Assembly: GCA_000181795.3 (NCBI GenBank)
Contig: CM012953.1
Coordinates: 17,783,241-17,847,240 of the forward strand
Source: Trichinella spiralis
Taxonomy: Eukaryota > Nematoda > Enoplea > Trichinellida > Trichinellidae
Direction of reading: 5' to 3'
Length of the DNA stretch: 64,000 nucleotides
The position numbers and the translations under genes were made by a program. The notes beneath the pieces are model-generated. The model saw only the letters and a program-made list of their open reading frames with translations, was not told the origin of the DNA and ran no database searches. Shown piece by piece: positions 62,541 through 64,000 of this stretch. The number at the start of each line of letters is the position of its first letter. Position 1 is the first letter of the stretch.

Positions 62541-64000
62541 TAATCGACAAGCCTGAAATGACACGGTGAGATTCCCGATCAGGCAAACGTCAGCTGGAAC
62601 CTGACTGTTCGTTTCAAATCAGCCTCAGTACGCCATGATTCTTTACAACCCTGTGGGTCTCATCGTATTTCAGTGTGAGATTGCAGGTTGACAGCTGCTC
62701 CCTCTCATCCGGCAGCACTTGCATGATGTCGTACCGTAAAGATTTATTCATTGATCCAACGAGGCACTACATGTAGCTCTCTCTGAAATATGCTGGCAGT
62801 AGTTTTCACTCCATACAATACCTTCTTGATGTGGCTAAACTCCACACGTTTCGCTTTTCCTCGTAATTCCATTGAGGCAGCCTTCCCTGCCTGGCCATAA
62901 ACCGACTGATTGCTTGAAGCATTCTTTCAGTCATCTGCTGCAGAACCATTTCCAGGTGAGCATTCTGGTTCGTCACAAACGTATCTTTCATTCCAATTCA
63001 GGCAAACAGCGGACCTGCCTTTAAATAATCTGCGGCTAGACTAATCTGATCTCTTTTTGGGGGCGCCACTTTGCTCTGAATTAGTCTCACCAAAGTTCAG
63101 CGTCACGTCCCACAGCAGCAAATCTCCCTATGCACTTTGCTTCATTTTTGCCGGATTCAGCAGCGTTGACTTGCTTCGGCCAACGTTTGATTAGTTTGCT
63201 TGGTTAGACCAACGCCCTTGTTCGCAGAAAGTGTTTTTACGCCTAGCACGGATGAATCGCTTTATCAATACGTGCTTGCTAGATAAAATCGCTGCATGTC
63301 TCCTTGACGGTGACAAGTCCCCGTTCTCCAGTCTTCCGCAGACACGGAGCTGGGTCGCTAAACATATCCTGCTTTCAGTTACGTGTCTCCTGCTTGGCAG
63401 ACCTGGGTGTTCTTGTCTGGATGCCGCTTCCTGGCCCTGTGGTTCCCACGTGCTCTCAGCAGTCCACAACTCTTCCATGGTGGGATTCCCCATCTGGCGA
63501 ACGTCAGCGGGCACCTGACAGTTCGTTTCAAATCATCGACAATACGCCGTGATTCTTTACAGCGCTGTATGTCTCTGCGTATGTGAGGTCGTTTCAGCGT
63601 AAGCCTGCAGCGTGACGACTGCCCAGCGCTCACCGCGGCGTTCCTCTCCATCTGTGTCATCCGTCGAACCTAGTTGACCCTTCATGTCAGCTTTCATTAC
63701 AGGAACCAACTGACATCTCCATCTTGTTTATGCAGGCGGACTTGGATATACATCGTTCTGATGTTCGCTTGCGAGTTCACTCACAATTAGCGGAAATGGA
63801 TGAGAATCTTCTATCTGTGGGTTGATGTAAGGAAGGTCTGGCCGTCGGGGGGTCCGGGGTACGTACCCTCGATCTATCACCATCAAACGGATATCCTTAC
63901 TCAAAATTTAACAGCGCTTCTTCATATTCTGCAAAAGAATCTTCTTCCTTGCGAGGCCGAATCGCAGAAACGCAATTTCCTGCATCGTGCAAATTGCCGC
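62540..64000 (-). repeat. GC-richer, repeat-derived block with an internal direct repeat, open at the right edge
   Basis: From about 62540 the base composition changes abruptly to nearly balanced GC. A segment at about 62567-62710 recurs, diverged, at about 63480-63640; both share cctgac.gttcgtttcaaatca and tgattctttaca on the plus strand. Minus-strand frames give short protein-like stretches: HLEMVLQQMTERMLQAISRF at 62806-62991, a 107-codon frame at 63191-63514, and at the edge (63916-63999) SAIRPRKEEDSFAEYEEALL. The last looks like the C-terminal end of a coding region entering from the right. No domain is identified. An old mobile element of unknown family is the likeliest explanation. Confidence 0.4.

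Overview
This is nuclear DNA of an animal, most probably a nematode. The background is very AT-rich. Genes carry many introns, mostly 45-150 bp with a few of 1-3 kb. A short three-immunoglobulin muscle protein of the DIM-1 type points to nematodes, while the long Ci/GLI-like factor (rather than a TRA-1-like one) and the repeat types fit an early-branching (Dorylaimia, Trichinella-like) worm; that narrower placement is inference. A 10-N gap (2345-2354) and scattered single Ns up to about 2950 mark a weak assembly join.

Layout. 1-1975 is part of a BEL/Pao retroelement on the minus strand. 3360-4275 is a decayed hAT (Buster-like) transposase and 6640-6920 a MULE transposase fragment. The genes then follow: a receptor-like tyrosine phosphatase whose N-terminus is an ABCB6/HMT-1-type TMD0 membrane domain (minus, 8267-9959); adenosylhomocysteinase (minus, 12119-14506); a dim-1-like Ig protein (plus, 20955-24039); a secreted cysteine-repeat protein (plus, 24848-26778); phosphopantothenoylcysteine decarboxylase (minus, 27063-27812); AP-3 delta (plus, 32726-38741); Misato (plus, 39193-41810); a GLI/Ci zinc-finger factor (plus, 46938-54970); ribosomal protein L21 (plus, 57299-58244); a three-domain protein disulfide isomerase of the PDIA4/ERp72 type (minus, 58341-60693); and a tentative two-exon small gene (plus, 61831-62156). 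The right edge (about 62540-64000) is GC-richer, carries a diverged direct repeat and looks repeat-derived.

For the ten main genes I traced exons by hand. In every one the exons join in phase without a stop, giving 516 (PTP), 434 (AHCY), 321 (DIM-1), 397 (Cys-repeat), 249 (PPCDC), 1200 (AP3D), 536 (Misato), 1378 (GLI), 160 (RPL21) and 611 (PDIA4) residues. The genes do not form one pathway: they are housekeeping (AHCY, PPCDC, RPL21, AP-3, Misato, PDIA4), muscle (DIM-1), signalling (PTP) and developmental (GLI) loci. The most unusual item is the in-frame joining of a detached ABCB6-type TMD0 to a complete tyrosine phosphatase domain. Next come a GC-AG intron within GLI zinc finger 3, and twin splice acceptors in AP-3 delta and Misato where the nearer site would lead to early stops.
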